DNA of 64,000 nucleotides from CBDCYH01 sp965224105. Lineage in GTDB: Bacteria; Bacteroidota; Rhodothermia; Rhodothermales; JABDKH01. The stretch is from NCBI GenBank assembly GCA_965224105.1, contig CBDCYH010000002.1, positions 372,001-436,000 on the forward strand, written 5' to 3'. The notes under the pieces are model-generated. The model was given only the letters and a program-made list of their open reading frames with translations, did not search any database and was not told where the DNA came from. A program made the position numbers and the translations under genes. Shown here piece after piece: positions 1 through 8,658 of the stretch (position 1 is the stretch's first letter; the number at the start of each line of letters is the position of its first letter).

Positions 1-570
1 GTGTCGGGCGGCCAGCTCCTCTCGCAGCAAAGGCGAATAATCTCCAAGCTCTGTTGACTGGAGCATCGCTCGATCCTGAAGTGCCTCCTCAAGATTCTCC
101 AACACGGCCGTTGCAAACTGCGCCGTATCCCAGGTGCGAATATCGGGCCCAGCGGCTCCGGTTGAGGTCCGCCCCTGCATCCGCCATGCGTTCTGGCTCA
201 GATAGTGCTGGAATGCTTCTGCAAGCAGCAGGTGAGCAAGCGCTTTTGTCTGCGGAGACAGGTTCGACATTCCATCCCGAAAGCGGTTGATGCTCGCGTT
301 CCAGCCGTCCTCCTCGAGCTGCGGTGTGTAGCGAGCAAGGAAAATCAGCGCCTTTAGTTGTTGGACATCGTTGCCATCGGTCGAAGCGAGGTCGAAGATT
401 TTCTCGGCTTCCGCGTAGGCAGACCGCGGTAAACCATCCGACTCAAATTTTTCTATCCGCTTCCAATGCTCGCGGTAAGATTCATCCATTTCCTGCGCGC
501 TTGCTCTGTCGTTGACGAGTAGTGAGACGAGCAAGATAAGTATGGTTGCGACAAGCCCTTTGATGTGCAT
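1..570 (-). CDS. Alpha-2-macroglobulin family protein, N-terminal part (runs off the window edge)
   Basis: The reverse strand is open for 190 codons from an ATG at 568-570 to the window edge without a stop. It starts with a Sec signal peptide (MHIKGLVATILILLVS, cleavage near ASAQ). The segment after it has the pattern I associate with the N-terminus of Bacteroidota alpha-2-macroglobulins: an early YREHWKRIEKFESDGLPRSA stretch, then 'QQLKALIFLARY', then 'WRMQGRT' and 'DIRTWDTAQF'. Such proteins are very large secreted or lipid-anchored protease traps with MG and thioester domains; none of those domains is inside the window, so the family call rests on the N-terminus only. It is transcribed in the same direction as the LhgO gene 78 bp upstream. 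Whether the thioester is present cannot be seen here. Confidence 0.7.
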   Translation of the reverse strand, partial: MHIKGLVATILILLVSLLVNDRASAQEMDESYREHWKRIEKFESDGLPRSAYAEAEKIFDLASTDGNDVQQLKALIFLARYTPQLEEDGWNASINRFRDGMSNLSPQTKALAHLLLAEAFQHYLSQNAWRMQGRTSTGAAGPDIRTWDTAQFATAVLENLEEALQDRAMLQSTELGDYSPLLREELAARH

Positions 571-648
571 CCTAGCAGTCGTTTAGTGGGTTACCTGGTA
601 ATAACGAATCGCTCGCTCCAAAAGTATGGGCGGGAATTGCTGATTCGG

Positions 649-1845
649 CTATCGGAAGCGTACAGCCAGCCGGTCGACGACGTTCCGCCCCACACTAAAG
701 CACGCCGTCGCCGCGGGCGAGGCGGCGTTGCAAACGTTAACAACCCGATCGTTCTCCTTGAAGAGGAAGTCATGCAGCATCGACCCATCCGGTAGCAGAG
801 CCTGTGCGCGGACTCCTGCGCCGGCCCTTTTGATATCGGATTTCTTGACCGATGGGATGAGCTTGCGCATAGTTTTGAGATAGTAGCTCTTGCTGGTAGA
901 TTGGCGCAGCTCCAGGACGCCTTTCCTCCAGTGTTGCCTCGCAAGTTGATGGAAACCCTTATACCGCAGTATCTCCAACAGTTCACGACCGTCGATGTTG
1001 TTGAGCTTGTACCCTTCACGCGCAAAACCCAGGATCGCACTTGGCCCACACTCGATGCGACCATCGTACATCCGCGTGAAATGGACTCCCAGGAACGGAT
1101 AGGCAGGATCGGGGACGGGGTAGATCAAATTCTTGCAGAGGTGGCGAGCGTGAGGTAGCAGCTCGTAATACTCACCACGGAACGGAACGATCTGCACGCC
1201 CGGGTCGATGCCGGTCATCTTGCAGATTTGGTCCGAGTACAAGCCAGCGCAATTCACGAAATATCGAGTGGTAAACTCACCAACACTTGTCTCAACAGTT
1301 AGCTCACCATCAAACTCGCGTATTCCGGTTACTTCCGCTCCGAAATGAATCTGATTGCCGGCATCGTAGAAGTCTTTGGCAATTTCGGCCGCGACACCTT
1401 TGTAGTCTACAATACCTGCATCGGGTACATGAATGGCCTCAACTCCTGTGGCATGCGGTTCATAATTGGTGATCTGCTCCTTTCCCAGAATCGTACATCG
1501 AATGTCGTTCTCCAATCCGCGCGAGTAGATATTTTGTAACCGTTCACGTTCTGACTCATCGGCGGCAACAATAATTTTACCGCAAACCTCGTAGGAGATC
1601 CCGCGGTTTTTGCAATACTCGACCAGGAGTTGTCGCCCCGATCTGCAATTGATTGCTTTCAGCGATCCCGGCTTGTAATAGATTCCGGAGTGGATGACGC
1701 CGGAGTTGTTACCCGATTGGTGCTTGGCGATGGCGGTTTCCTTCTCAAGAATGAGAATGCTCTTGTTTGGGTACCGTGTGGCAAGTTCCCTACCCGTCGC
1801 CAGACCAACAAGGCCTGCGCCAACAATCGTGACGTCGTAAGTCAT
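649..1845 (-). CDS. lhgO: L-2-hydroxyglutarate oxidase
   Basis: A 398-residue FAD enzyme of the DAO/GlpO superfamily that oxidises L-2-hydroxyglutarate to 2-oxoglutarate, passing electrons to oxygen or the quinone pool at the membrane. The N-terminus has the dinucleotide-binding motif VGAGLVGLATG at residues 8-18 and an acidic residue ending the second strand (EKE at about 34-36). The following HQSGNNSGVIHSGIYY segment is characteristic of the LhgO/L2HGDH group. C-terminal 'RAGAGVRAQAL' and 'NAASPAATACFSVG' match the substrate/FAD cap. Length is typical of the family. It stands between the macroglobulin gene and a TPR gene, both on the same strand; I see no partner genes (csiD, gab) here, so a role in repair of a promiscuous metabolic by-product is more likely than lysine catabolism. 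Confidence 0.93.
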   Translation of the reverse strand: MTYDVTIVGAGLVGLATGRELATRYPNKSILILEKETAIAKHQSGNNSGVIHSGIYYKPGSLKAINCRSGRQLLVEYCKNRGISYEVCGKIIVAADESERERLQNIYSRGLENDIRCTILGKEQITNYEPHATGVEAIHVPDAGIVDYKGVAAEIAKDFYDAGNQIHFGAEVTGIREFDGELTVETSVGEFTTRYFVNCAGLYSDQICKMTGIDPGVQIVPFRGEYYELLPHARHLCKNLIYPVPDPAYPFLGVHFTRMYDGRIECGPSAILGFAREGYKLNNIDGRELLEILRYKGFHQLARQHWRKGVLELRQSTSKSYYLKTMRKLIPSVKKSDIKRAGAGVRAQALLPDGSMLHDFLFKENDRVVNVCNAASPAATACFSVGRNVVDRLAVRFR

Positions 1846-1959
1846 GCAGAAACTAGTGCGCGAAGATGATCAGCGAATATACCATCGGTAATAAAAAGCT
1901 GACGGTCGACTGGCCATTGTACGCGCAAAATTCCAACTTGGCGATCAAGCTGCCATGTG

Positions 1960-2865
1960 CTAGAGCTCGCCCAGCGCCTTTTGTGCGGCAGTGTGATCGG
2001 GGTCGAGCTGCAGGGCAAGCTCAAACGAGGCCCGAGCCTCTTCGGGCTCGTTCATTATTTTTCTGATGAGGCCTATTCGGTAATGAGCCCATGCGTGTGA
2101 CGGGTCATCTTCAGCCGGCTCATATTTGGCGATATAATTCTCCAATGCGGCTATTCCTTTTGAAGGGTCCCTTCCCGAAATGGAGTTCGACCATCCAACA
2201 TAGTACAACGCCAACATAGATCGTTCTTCGTTCCTTTCCGCGAGTTGGCTGAATTCGTCCGTTGCCTTGTCGAACTGTTCTGATCGGTGCAGGAAGATTC
2301 CAAGTGCCAGGTTAAGATCGAAGGCCTCGGTCGGGCTGAGGTTGCGACCCAGCCCATCGCGAAAAGCCTGCTCAGCTCTGCCATATTGTTTTCGGGCTTC
2401 CCAGACACGAGCAATCGCCTGGGTACCACCCATCGGATCACGCGCAAGGATTTCCTCGGCTTGACCAAGCGCCTTTTCTTTTGAGCCACCCATGATCCCG
2501 GGAGCCTGCAGGTAATATTCCATCAATGTCTTCCGCGCATCCAAATGATCGGGGTCTAGTTCGATTGCACGTTCCAAATGTCGTTTGCACTTCTTGGCCG
2601 ATGATCCCTTCTTGAGTAGCGGCCCGTTCGCCGCGCGGAGACCAAACGCACCTCCCAGCCAATAGTGCACGTCGGCGTTGTCTGGGTCTTTTTCCAAAAT
2701 GCCTTCAAGGATACCAATTGCTCCTTGGTAGTCACCGTTGTCGATAAGTTCAACAGCCGTATCAAGTTCAGACGCATCAACGGGCTGCGCGTGCGCCTGA
2801 TGAGCCACTATGAAGAGGAAGAGGAGCGGTAATAGCATCCACCCAGTCTGATTTTTCGGATTCAT
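1960..2865 (-). CDS. Secreted TPR-repeat protein
   Basis: About 301 residues. I prefer the ATG at 2865 because it begins MNPKNQTGWMLLPLLFLFIVAHQAHAQ, a good signal peptide, whereas starting 12 codons upstream would put a polar extension in front. The mature part is a row of tetratricopeptide repeats: 'LIDNGDYQGAIGILEGILEK' then 'PDNADVHYWLGGAFG', 'AIELDPDHLDARKTLMEYYL', and finally 'ARASFELALQLDPDHTAAQKAL'. The order resembles proteins that summarise lipid-modified or periplasmic scaffolds, but no specific partner is evident. It is divergent from the DUF3160 gene with about 200 bp between the starts. A periplasmic scaffolding role is inference from the repeat type only. Confidence 0.8.
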   Translation of the reverse strand: MNPKNQTGWMLLPLLFLFIVAHQAHAQPVDASELDTAVELIDNGDYQGAIGILEGILEKDPDNADVHYWLGGAFGLRAANGPLLKKGSSAKKCKRHLERAIELDPDHLDARKTLMEYYLQAPGIMGGSKEKALGQAEEILARDPMGGTQAIARVWEARKQYGRAEQAFRDGLGRNLSPTEAFDLNLALGIFLHRSEQFDKATDEFSQLAERNEERSMLALYYVGWSNSISGRDPSKGIAALENYIAKYEPAEDDPSHAWAHYRIGLIRKIMNEPEEARASFELALQLDPDHTAAQKALGEL

Positions 2866-3062
2866 GGACAGATGGGGCTTTTCAATAGAAACGGATGTCA
2901 CTGGCCAATTGTTACTGGAAGCATATATTTCCCTACAATAGAAGTAGGAGACTTGCCGACACCTTTCTTCGCCTGTTCAACTCATTTTCTGTGTATCCGA
3001 GGGCAATTGCCAGGAATTTGTCATGCGAGGGTAAATCCAGCCAATACTCAAACGAGGCGACC

Positions 3063-5570
3063 ATGCACCGACGACTACTCTTATTTCTCGTCTTCTCCCT
3101 CCTAACGCCTTTTGAACAAGCGAACGCACAGAGTTCCCGTTTCGATATGACTGCGTACGAAGAGTTTCTCTCTTCGACAGAAAGTCTATCTGGTAGCGAA
3201 CTCATGACACGATACCCATCGCCAACATTCAAGTCGACTGTTGGCGACACTGGAGGTCTTGCACCGCTTTATTTGGACAGTATCGATGTTCACTACAACC
3301 TGACTGGGTACGAGAAAGAATTACTTCGGGAACAGGGATTTATGGTCACGGAGCGCTTTGAAGACACCTCATTCGGCCATGCTTTGTACGATATCTATGC
3401 TCGGGATTTGCCCGTGTACATTTCGTCGGATATGATCCTTCATGCTGTGCACAGGTCATACGCGAAACTCCTCGAAGAACTGGAGCGAAATACACTAATT
3501 CCTCTCCTGACATCTTCACTTGCTTCAATTCATTCGGAGTTGGTCCAATACATAGACGGACTTGGTGGCAGTCCCGAAATTACGACTGCCGGAAACGACC
3601 TGGATGTCTACCTTACTGTTGCTCGTACACTGTTAGTTGAGGAGGCAGTCGGTCCGCAATGGACTAAAAATGACGATGAAATTCGAAGAATCCTGGATCT
3701 CATTGAGGAGGAAAAGAAACAAAGCGTGCCTTTGTTTTCCGAGGAATGTCGCGACTATGACTTCTCGCAGTTGAAACCTCGAGGATACTACACATCGTCC
3801 GCGACGCTCTCTCGATACTTCCAATCCATGATGTGGCTTGGCCGGACCGAGCTCTACCTGAGCGCACCGGAAACCGACTTCTGCCGGCCGAGTGAAGCCG
3901 ATGTTCGACGGCAGACGTTGATGGCATTGATTCTGACCGAGATAATTTCAGGCCAGGAAGAACTTGAGGCGGCACTTGAACAAATGGACAAAATTATTGC
4001 TTCGCTCGTCGGCGACTCCGACAACGCTACAACCAGTATTCTATTGGAGGTAATGGATGCCGCCCAAATCCGTACCGCTACGGACATCCTCGATGCTGCA
4101 TCCTACGAAAGATTCAAATTGGCCGTTGCCGAAAATCCCATGACTCGGCAGCAGATTAACGCTCAGATATTAGTGTCTAGCGACGTTCGGCTGAGTGGCC
4201 CTCTGGAACCCGCCGCCGCCTTCCTATTACTCGGCCAGCGATTTATTATTGACTCATACATCCTTGGGCATGTGGTTTTCTCCGAAGTTGAAGCTAGAAG
4301 AATGCTGCCAATGTCAGCCGACGCAATGTTTGCTCTCGGCAATAACGCCGCAGCCCAAATACTCTCCGAACAGCTCGATATATACGAATACGGACCAAAC
4401 CTTGCAGCGCTACGCTACCTCGTGGACGGCTTCGAGGACGATTATTGGGATCAGACGTTTTATACTGGCTGGTTGAACTCCATCCGGCAACTGAACCCCC
4501 CGGACGAGCTGCCAACCAAACCTGCATTCATGCGAACCGCAGCATGGTGGCAAAAATCCATGACCACGCAACTTGCATCTTGGGCTCAAATCCGACACGA
4601 CAACCTCTTGTACGCAAAGCAATCGTACTCAGCTAGCGTGACCTGTGAGTTTCCCTTTGTACTGGTTGAACCAGTACCAGAGTTTTTCGCGACTCTCGGT
4701 AGATTCGCGGCAACGATGTCGAAAAAACTTGAACCATTCAATACAAGACGAGGAAAAAACTTTCTAACCAATTTACTCCAGGTCTCTGAGACTCTCGAGG
4801 CAATGGCTCAGAACCACCTCGACAGCGTTAACCACACGGCCGAGCAGATCTTCTTTGCGCAAGAAATGATCAACGAAGGTGGCGGATCGGGTCCGCAATT
4901 TGACGGCTGGTATCCATCACTCTTCATAGGCGAGTCTGCGGTAACTGAAGTGGAAGTAGTTGTTGCCGACGTACATACGGCTCCGTCAGATGCCGCGGGC
5001 AATCCCGTAGGATGGGTAATGCATATCGGCACCGGGCCGATTGACCTAGCAGTCATCAACTTCGATGTACCGGGAGTGGGACCCGTCGCCTTCACTGGAC
5101 CCGTGATGAGCTACTATGAGCATGTCTCCACAAATTTCAAACGTCTCACAGACCAAGAATGGGAATCACTTTATGCAATTGCGCCATCAGTCAGACCTGA
5201 CTTTGTAAATCTGTACTTAGCCGACTCCAGCGGACAATCCCGTGGAACCGGTTTTTCGTTCGCTACTAACGTTGAGGAAATCAAAGAACCAAATCCGCAA
5301 AGGTTTATTGTCGCGAACTATCCAAATCCGTTTTCGGATGTCACCACCGTGACCTTCACGCTTCCGACAAGTATTGGAAGTCAACTTGTCGAAATTCAGG
5401 TTTATGATGTGCAAGGAAGGATGATAAGCCAGGTTGATCTCGGCTTTATACCGCCGGGATCATATTCAACACGCTGGAACCCGTCCGCCTCTCTTGCGAG
5501 TGGCCAATATTTTGTCAGGGTAGTTGCGGACAGACACCAGGCTTCTCGACCGATAACGCTTGTACGCTAG
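3063..5570 (+). CDS. DUF3160 domain protein with type IX-like C-terminal sorting tail
   Basis: About 835 residues from the ATG at 3063, which gives a clean signal peptide (MHRRLLLFLVFSLLTPFEQANAQ). An upstream in-frame start at 2895 would place 56 non-signal-like residues in front, so I reject it. The body has DUF3160 hallmarks: 'YDIYARDLPVYISSDMILHA' early, and near the C-terminal end of the domain 'VADVHTAPSD', 'HIGTGPIDLAVI', 'MSYYEHVS' and 'RLTDQEWESLY'. The last ~90 residues form a beta-sandwich tail beginning 'NYPNPFSDVTTVTF' and ending 'SGQYFVRVVADR', typical of Bacteroidota T9SS cargo or gliding-type sorting domains. This predicts export across the outer membrane and surface attachment or release. 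The enzymatic role of DUF3160 is unknown to me. Confidence 0.9.
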   Translation: MHRRLLLFLVFSLLTPFEQANAQSSRFDMTAYEEFLSSTESLSGSELMTRYPSPTFKSTVGDTGGLAPLYLDSIDVHYNLTGYEKELLREQGFMVTERFEDTSFGHALYDIYARDLPVYISSDMILHAVHRSYAKLLEELERNTLIPLLTSSLASIHSELVQYIDGLGGSPEITTAGNDLDVYLTVARTLLVEEAVGPQWTKNDDEIRRILDLIEEEKKQSVPLFSEECRDYDFSQLKPRGYYTSSATLSRYFQSMMWLGRTELYLSAPETDFCRPSEADVRRQTLMALILTEIISGQEELEAALEQMDKIIASLVGDSDNATTSILLEVMDAAQIRTATDILDAASYERFKLAVAENPMTRQQINAQILVSSDVRLSGPLEPAAAFLLLGQRFIIDSYILGHVVFSEVEARRMLPMSADAMFALGNNAAAQILSEQLDIYEYGPNLAALRYLVDGFEDDYWDQTFYTGWLNSIRQLNPPDELPTKPAFMRTAAWWQKSMTTQLASWAQIRHDNLLYAKQSYSASVTCEFPFVLVEPVPEFFATLGRFAATMSKKLEPFNTRRGKNFLTNLLQVSETLEAMAQNHLDSVNHTAEQIFFAQEMINEGGGSGPQFDGWYPSLFIGESAVTEVEVVVADVHTAPSDAAGNPVGWVMHIGTGPIDLAVINFDVPGVGPVAFTGPVMSYYEHVSTNFKRLTDQEWESLYAIAPSVRPDFVNLYLADSSGQSRGTGFSFATNVEEIKEPNPQRFIVANYPNPFSDVTTVTFTLPTSIGSQLVEIQVYDVQGRMISQVDLGFIPPGSYSTRWNPSASLASGQYFVRVVADRHQASRPITLVR

Positions 5571-5591
5571 CCGGCCGCCCAACTTTTCCGA

Positions 5592-6098
5592 CTACTTCGC
5601 AGCCGTCATCATGATCTCTACTCGCGCATCGCGCGGAAGGCGGGCGACCTGCACAGCTGCGCGCGCGGGGGCTGATTCACCGAAGTACGAAGCGTACACC
5701 TCATTCATCGCACCGTAGTCCGCCAGGTCGGCGAGAAAGACCTGGGCCTGCACGACATCGCCAAACGAGTAACCCGCAGCCTCAAGGACTGCGCCAAGAT
5801 TATCCATCGTCCGTCTGGTCTCCGCCTCGATCCCACCCTCGACGAGCTGCCCGGTTGCGGGGTCGAGCCCAATCTGCCCGGCGAGGTAGAGCGTTGGTCC
5901 AACCCGCACAGCCTGCGAGTAGGGTCCGATCGCCGCGGGGGCACCCTCGGTAGCAATAACCTGACGATCGTGCATGTGCTCCATCGCCCCATCCATATCA
6001 TGCTCGCCACGCATGTCGTGACCGCGATCATCATTCGCACATCCCGCAAGTCCGACAAAACCCACAAGCAGACAAATCGCAACAAAAAGATTTTTCAT
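5592..6098 (-). CDS. Lipoprotein RidA (YjgF/YER057c/UK114) family protein
   Basis: From the ATG at 6098 the product is 168 residues: an SPII signal (MKNLFVAICLLVGFVGLAGC, lipobox LAGC), a short linker rich in His, Asp, Met and Glu (residues ~21-43), then a complete RidA domain with 'GAPAAIGPYSQAVRVGPTLY', 'LAGQIGLDP', a conserved Arg in 'APARAAVQVARLP' and C-terminal 'VEIMMTA'. Cytosolic RidA hydrolyses reactive enamine/imine intermediates made by PLP enzymes. Here the domain is anchored in the envelope. The gene starts one base after the stop of the class V aminotransferase gene, itself a PLP enzyme, so the two are almost certainly cotranscribed and may act on the same chemistry. The metal-binding-like linker is unusual. 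Confidence 0.9.
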   Translation of the reverse strand: MKNLFVAICLLVGFVGLAGCANDDRGHDMRGEHDMDGAMEHMHDRQVIATEGAPAAIGPYSQAVRVGPTLYLAGQIGLDPATGQLVEGGIEAETRRTMDNLGAVLEAAGYSFGDVVQAQVFLADLADYGAMNEVYASYFGESAPARAAVQVARLPRDARVEIMMTAAK

Positions 6099-6099
6099 T

Positions 6100-7392
6100 T
6101 TACGCCTCCGGCAATCCGTTAACAGCAACCTCCTCCATCGCGTCGCAGAAGCGGTCGAGCTCCGGCAGCGTCGTGTACACGCTTGGGGTTACACGTAGTC
6201 CCTCAAACTCGGCGTGCATGATGGGCACGACTATTATGCGGTGCTTTTTCCAAAGGTGATCTTTGAGCGCAACACTGTTCACTCCTTTAATCTCGACGTT
6301 CGCGATGGCGCAAGACTGGCCGGGCTTCAAACTTGTGTTTAACCGGATGCGATCGTGTTGCAGCAGCCGATCCGCCCAGTAGCGGGTAAGGTACCGGAGC
6401 CGTTCCTGTTTGCGCTCCGCCCCCATGCCCTCGTAAAACGTTAGAGCCTCCGCGATTGCCAGCCCGTTAGCGGCAGGGTGCGTTCCGATCTCCTCAAACT
6501 TACGGATGTCTTCGTCCTGCTTTTCGGTAGCCGCCTGGAGTGGCCAGAGATCTTTAATTTTGTCTTTCCTCACGTACAGCATCCCCGTACCGATCGGGGC
6601 GAACAGCCATTTGTGCAGGCTTGTTGCATAGTAGTCGCAGTCAAGGTCCGCATGTGTAAACTCAAAGTGCGCGTACGAGTGCGCACCGTCGACAATCACA
6701 GGGATGCCGCGCTTCCTCGCCATGTGCACAACTTTTTTCACCGGCAAAATCTGACCGGTGATGTTAACGATGTGGCACATCAGAATTACTTTCGTCCTTG
6801 GGCTGATGTTGCTCTCGAACAAGCGCACCACCTCGTCCTCATCCTCGGCAGGGATAGGTAGTTTGAATTGTTTCAACACTAGACCTTCTCGCCGTTCGCG
6901 CTGTTTGAACGTGTTGATCATCCGCCCGTAGTCGTGGGTGGTGGTGAGGATCTCGTCTCCTTTTTGCAGGTCGATGCCCAGCTGGCAAATCTGCAGTCCC
7001 TCGGAGGCGTTGCGCGTTAACGCGATCTCTTCAGCAGAAACCCCAAACGAGCGTGCCAGTCGCTGACGCACAGCTTCTTTTTGTGGCTCCAGGATTTGCC
7101 ACATGGTGTACACTGGCGCTTCGTTCGAATAATCGAGGTGGCGTTTCATGGCTTCGATCGCGATGGCAGGCGCAGGGCTCACACCACCGTTGTTCAGATT
7201 CACCAACGATCGGTCGACGGTAAACGCCTGTTGGACCTGACGCCAAAAATCTTCATCAGATGCAAGTTGACGCGCGGGTGTTGTTGTGCGGTCAAACAGT
7301 CGAAGTAGCGGCTCGGTGAGTGAAAATCCGCCAAGAGCGGCAGCCGCGGCGGGCTGGCCAACCGAGCGGAGGAAATCGCGGCGCGTGGGCAT
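6100..7392 (-). CDS. Class V aminotransferase family protein (isopenicillin-N-epimerase-like), exported
   Basis: A 430-residue fold-type I PLP enzyme. The N-terminus MPTRRDFLRSVGQPAAAAAL carries an RRDFL twin-arginine-like motif and an Ala-rich hydrophobic stretch, suggesting Tat export of the folded cofactor-loaded protein. Family signatures include 'LNNGGVSPAP', 'NASEGLQICQLGIDL', 'VDGAHSYAHFEF' (cofactor-binding Asp) and the Schiff-base Lys in 'YYATSLHKWLFAPIGTG'. It resembles the isopenicillin N epimerase / cysteine desulfurase-like branch; the substrate cannot be told from sequence. It precedes and nearly abuts the lipoprotein RidA gene, forming a two-gene operon of a PLP enzyme and an imine-deaminase-like protein, both apparently outside the cytoplasm. 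Confidence 0.9.
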   Translation of the reverse strand: MPTRRDFLRSVGQPAAAAALGGFSLTEPLLRLFDRTTTPARQLASDEDFWRQVQQAFTVDRSLVNLNNGGVSPAPAIAIEAMKRHLDYSNEAPVYTMWQILEPQKEAVRQRLARSFGVSAEEIALTRNASEGLQICQLGIDLQKGDEILTTTHDYGRMINTFKQRERREGLVLKQFKLPIPAEDEDEVVRLFESNISPRTKVILMCHIVNITGQILPVKKVVHMARKRGIPVIVDGAHSYAHFEFTHADLDCDYYATSLHKWLFAPIGTGMLYVRKDKIKDLWPLQAATEKQDEDIRKFEEIGTHPAANGLAIAEALTFYEGMGAERKQERLRYLTRYWADRLLQHDRIRLNTSLKPGQSCAIANVEIKGVNSVALKDHLWKKHRIIVVPIMHAEFEGLRVTPSVYTTLPELDRFCDAMEEVAVNGLPEA

Positions 7393-7545
7393 GGGGAAGC
7401 CTGTGGAATGGTTTCGCTGAGACTAAATATGCCCAATCACTCGCACTTTTGCTTGAAATAATCTGCGTCAGGGGACCCCGAATGGAACGATTTCATCCGA
7501 TGGGTCTCTAACGCACCACGTACACTCCTCCATCCAACCAATCGT

Positions 7546-8649
7546 ATGAAAACCTCAGCCAGGCTGATGGTTTTGCTGCTGGCCGTCCTCGCGGTGATGG
7601 CCGTCGCCAACCGACCAAAGATGAGTGCCAACGCATCCACTGTCGGCGTGGCTGCGTGGGACCTGGAAAAGATTAAGGGTGTGACGTTCTCCGCGCGGCG
7701 GAAGCCTGACTTCAAGTCTCTCGACACGTTGGCAAGCCTTGGCACCTCCCACATCGCGGTGATTCCCTTTGCGTATCAGCGCGGTTTTAAGTCCGATTCG
7801 GTGAGCTTCAATCCGCTTACCAACTGGTATACAGAAAGTGACGCAGGCATAAGCGAGTTGGCTGATGAGGCCCGCTCGCGCGGGATGGGCGTAATTCTCA
7901 AACCGCATATCTGGGTTGGCCGATACTCATCGGCCGAAGGACAAACCCGTGACAAAATTGGATACGACAACGAGGAGCAATGGGCAAAGTGGGAGCGTTC
8001 GTACGAGCGCTACATCCTGCATCACGCACATCTGGCAAATGCCATTGAGGCTGATGTGCTTGTGGTTGGCACCGAGCTCATGTCTGTGGCGACCCTCCGC
8101 GAGGATTTCTGGCGCAAACTAATCGCCGACGTCAGGCTTATCTACCCGGGCAAGCTTACGTACGCTGCCAACTGGTACCAGGAATATGAGAGGGTAAAGT
8201 TCTGGGATGCGCTGGACTTCATCGGCGTGCAGGCATACTTCCCTATATCTGATGCACCCAATCCGAACCTTGAGAGACTGACGGAAGGTTGGTCGAAACA
8301 TCATCCGCCGCTAGAAAAAATTGCGACAAAGTATGACAAGCCAATTCTGTTTACGGAACTAGGCTACCGCTCCGTGGGATACGCTGCAGAAAAACCGTGG
8401 GTATGGGCGTCGCGCGAGGAGCAGGGTGTTCAGGAACCCGACTACAAACTGCAGGCGGACCTGTACGACGCATACTTTTCTTCGTCGTGGGAAATGCCGT
8501 GGATGGCGGGTTCGGTATTTTGGCTTTGGGAGTGGCACGGCCCGCCGAGCAACACGCGGAGACGGCGGAGATCAAAAGAGCTTGACTTCACTCCGCAGGG
8601 CAAACCGGCCGTCGAAGTGATGAAGAGATGGTTTAATGAGGCGGAGTAG
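7546..8649 (+). CDS. Glycoside hydrolase TIM-barrel protein, GH113-like
   Basis: A 367-residue protein with a hydrophobic N-terminal signal (residues 4-21). The barrel has 'LASLGTSHIAVIPF', 'GMGVILKPHIWV', 'LDFIGVQAYFPI' and 'AGSVFWLWEWHG'. Likely catalytic acids are E177 in 'VVGTELMS' (acid/base, end of strand 4) and E271 in 'ILFTELGYRS' (nucleophile, strand 7), the arrangement expected of clan GH-A and of GH113 beta-mannanase-like proteins. Divergent from the aminotransferase gene with 153 bp between them and convergent with the DUF5916 gene, the stops being 9 bp apart. Substrate specificity is not determined; many relatives are annotated only as 'glycoside hydrolase TIM-barrel-like domain'. 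Confidence 0.85.
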   Translation: MKTSARLMVLLLAVLAVMAVANRPKMSANASTVGVAAWDLEKIKGVTFSARRKPDFKSLDTLASLGTSHIAVIPFAYQRGFKSDSVSFNPLTNWYTESDAGISELADEARSRGMGVILKPHIWVGRYSSAEGQTRDKIGYDNEEQWAKWERSYERYILHHAHLANAIEADVLVVGTELMSVATLREDFWRKLIADVRLIYPGKLTYAANWYQEYERVKFWDALDFIGVQAYFPISDAPNPNLERLTEGWSKHHPPLEKIATKYDKPILFTELGYRSVGYAAEKPWVWASREEQGVQEPDYKLQADLYDAYFSSSWEMPWMAGSVFWLWEWHGPPSNTRRRRRSKELDFTPQGKPAVEVMKRWFNEAE

Positions 8650-8658
8650 GTCCGGCGC

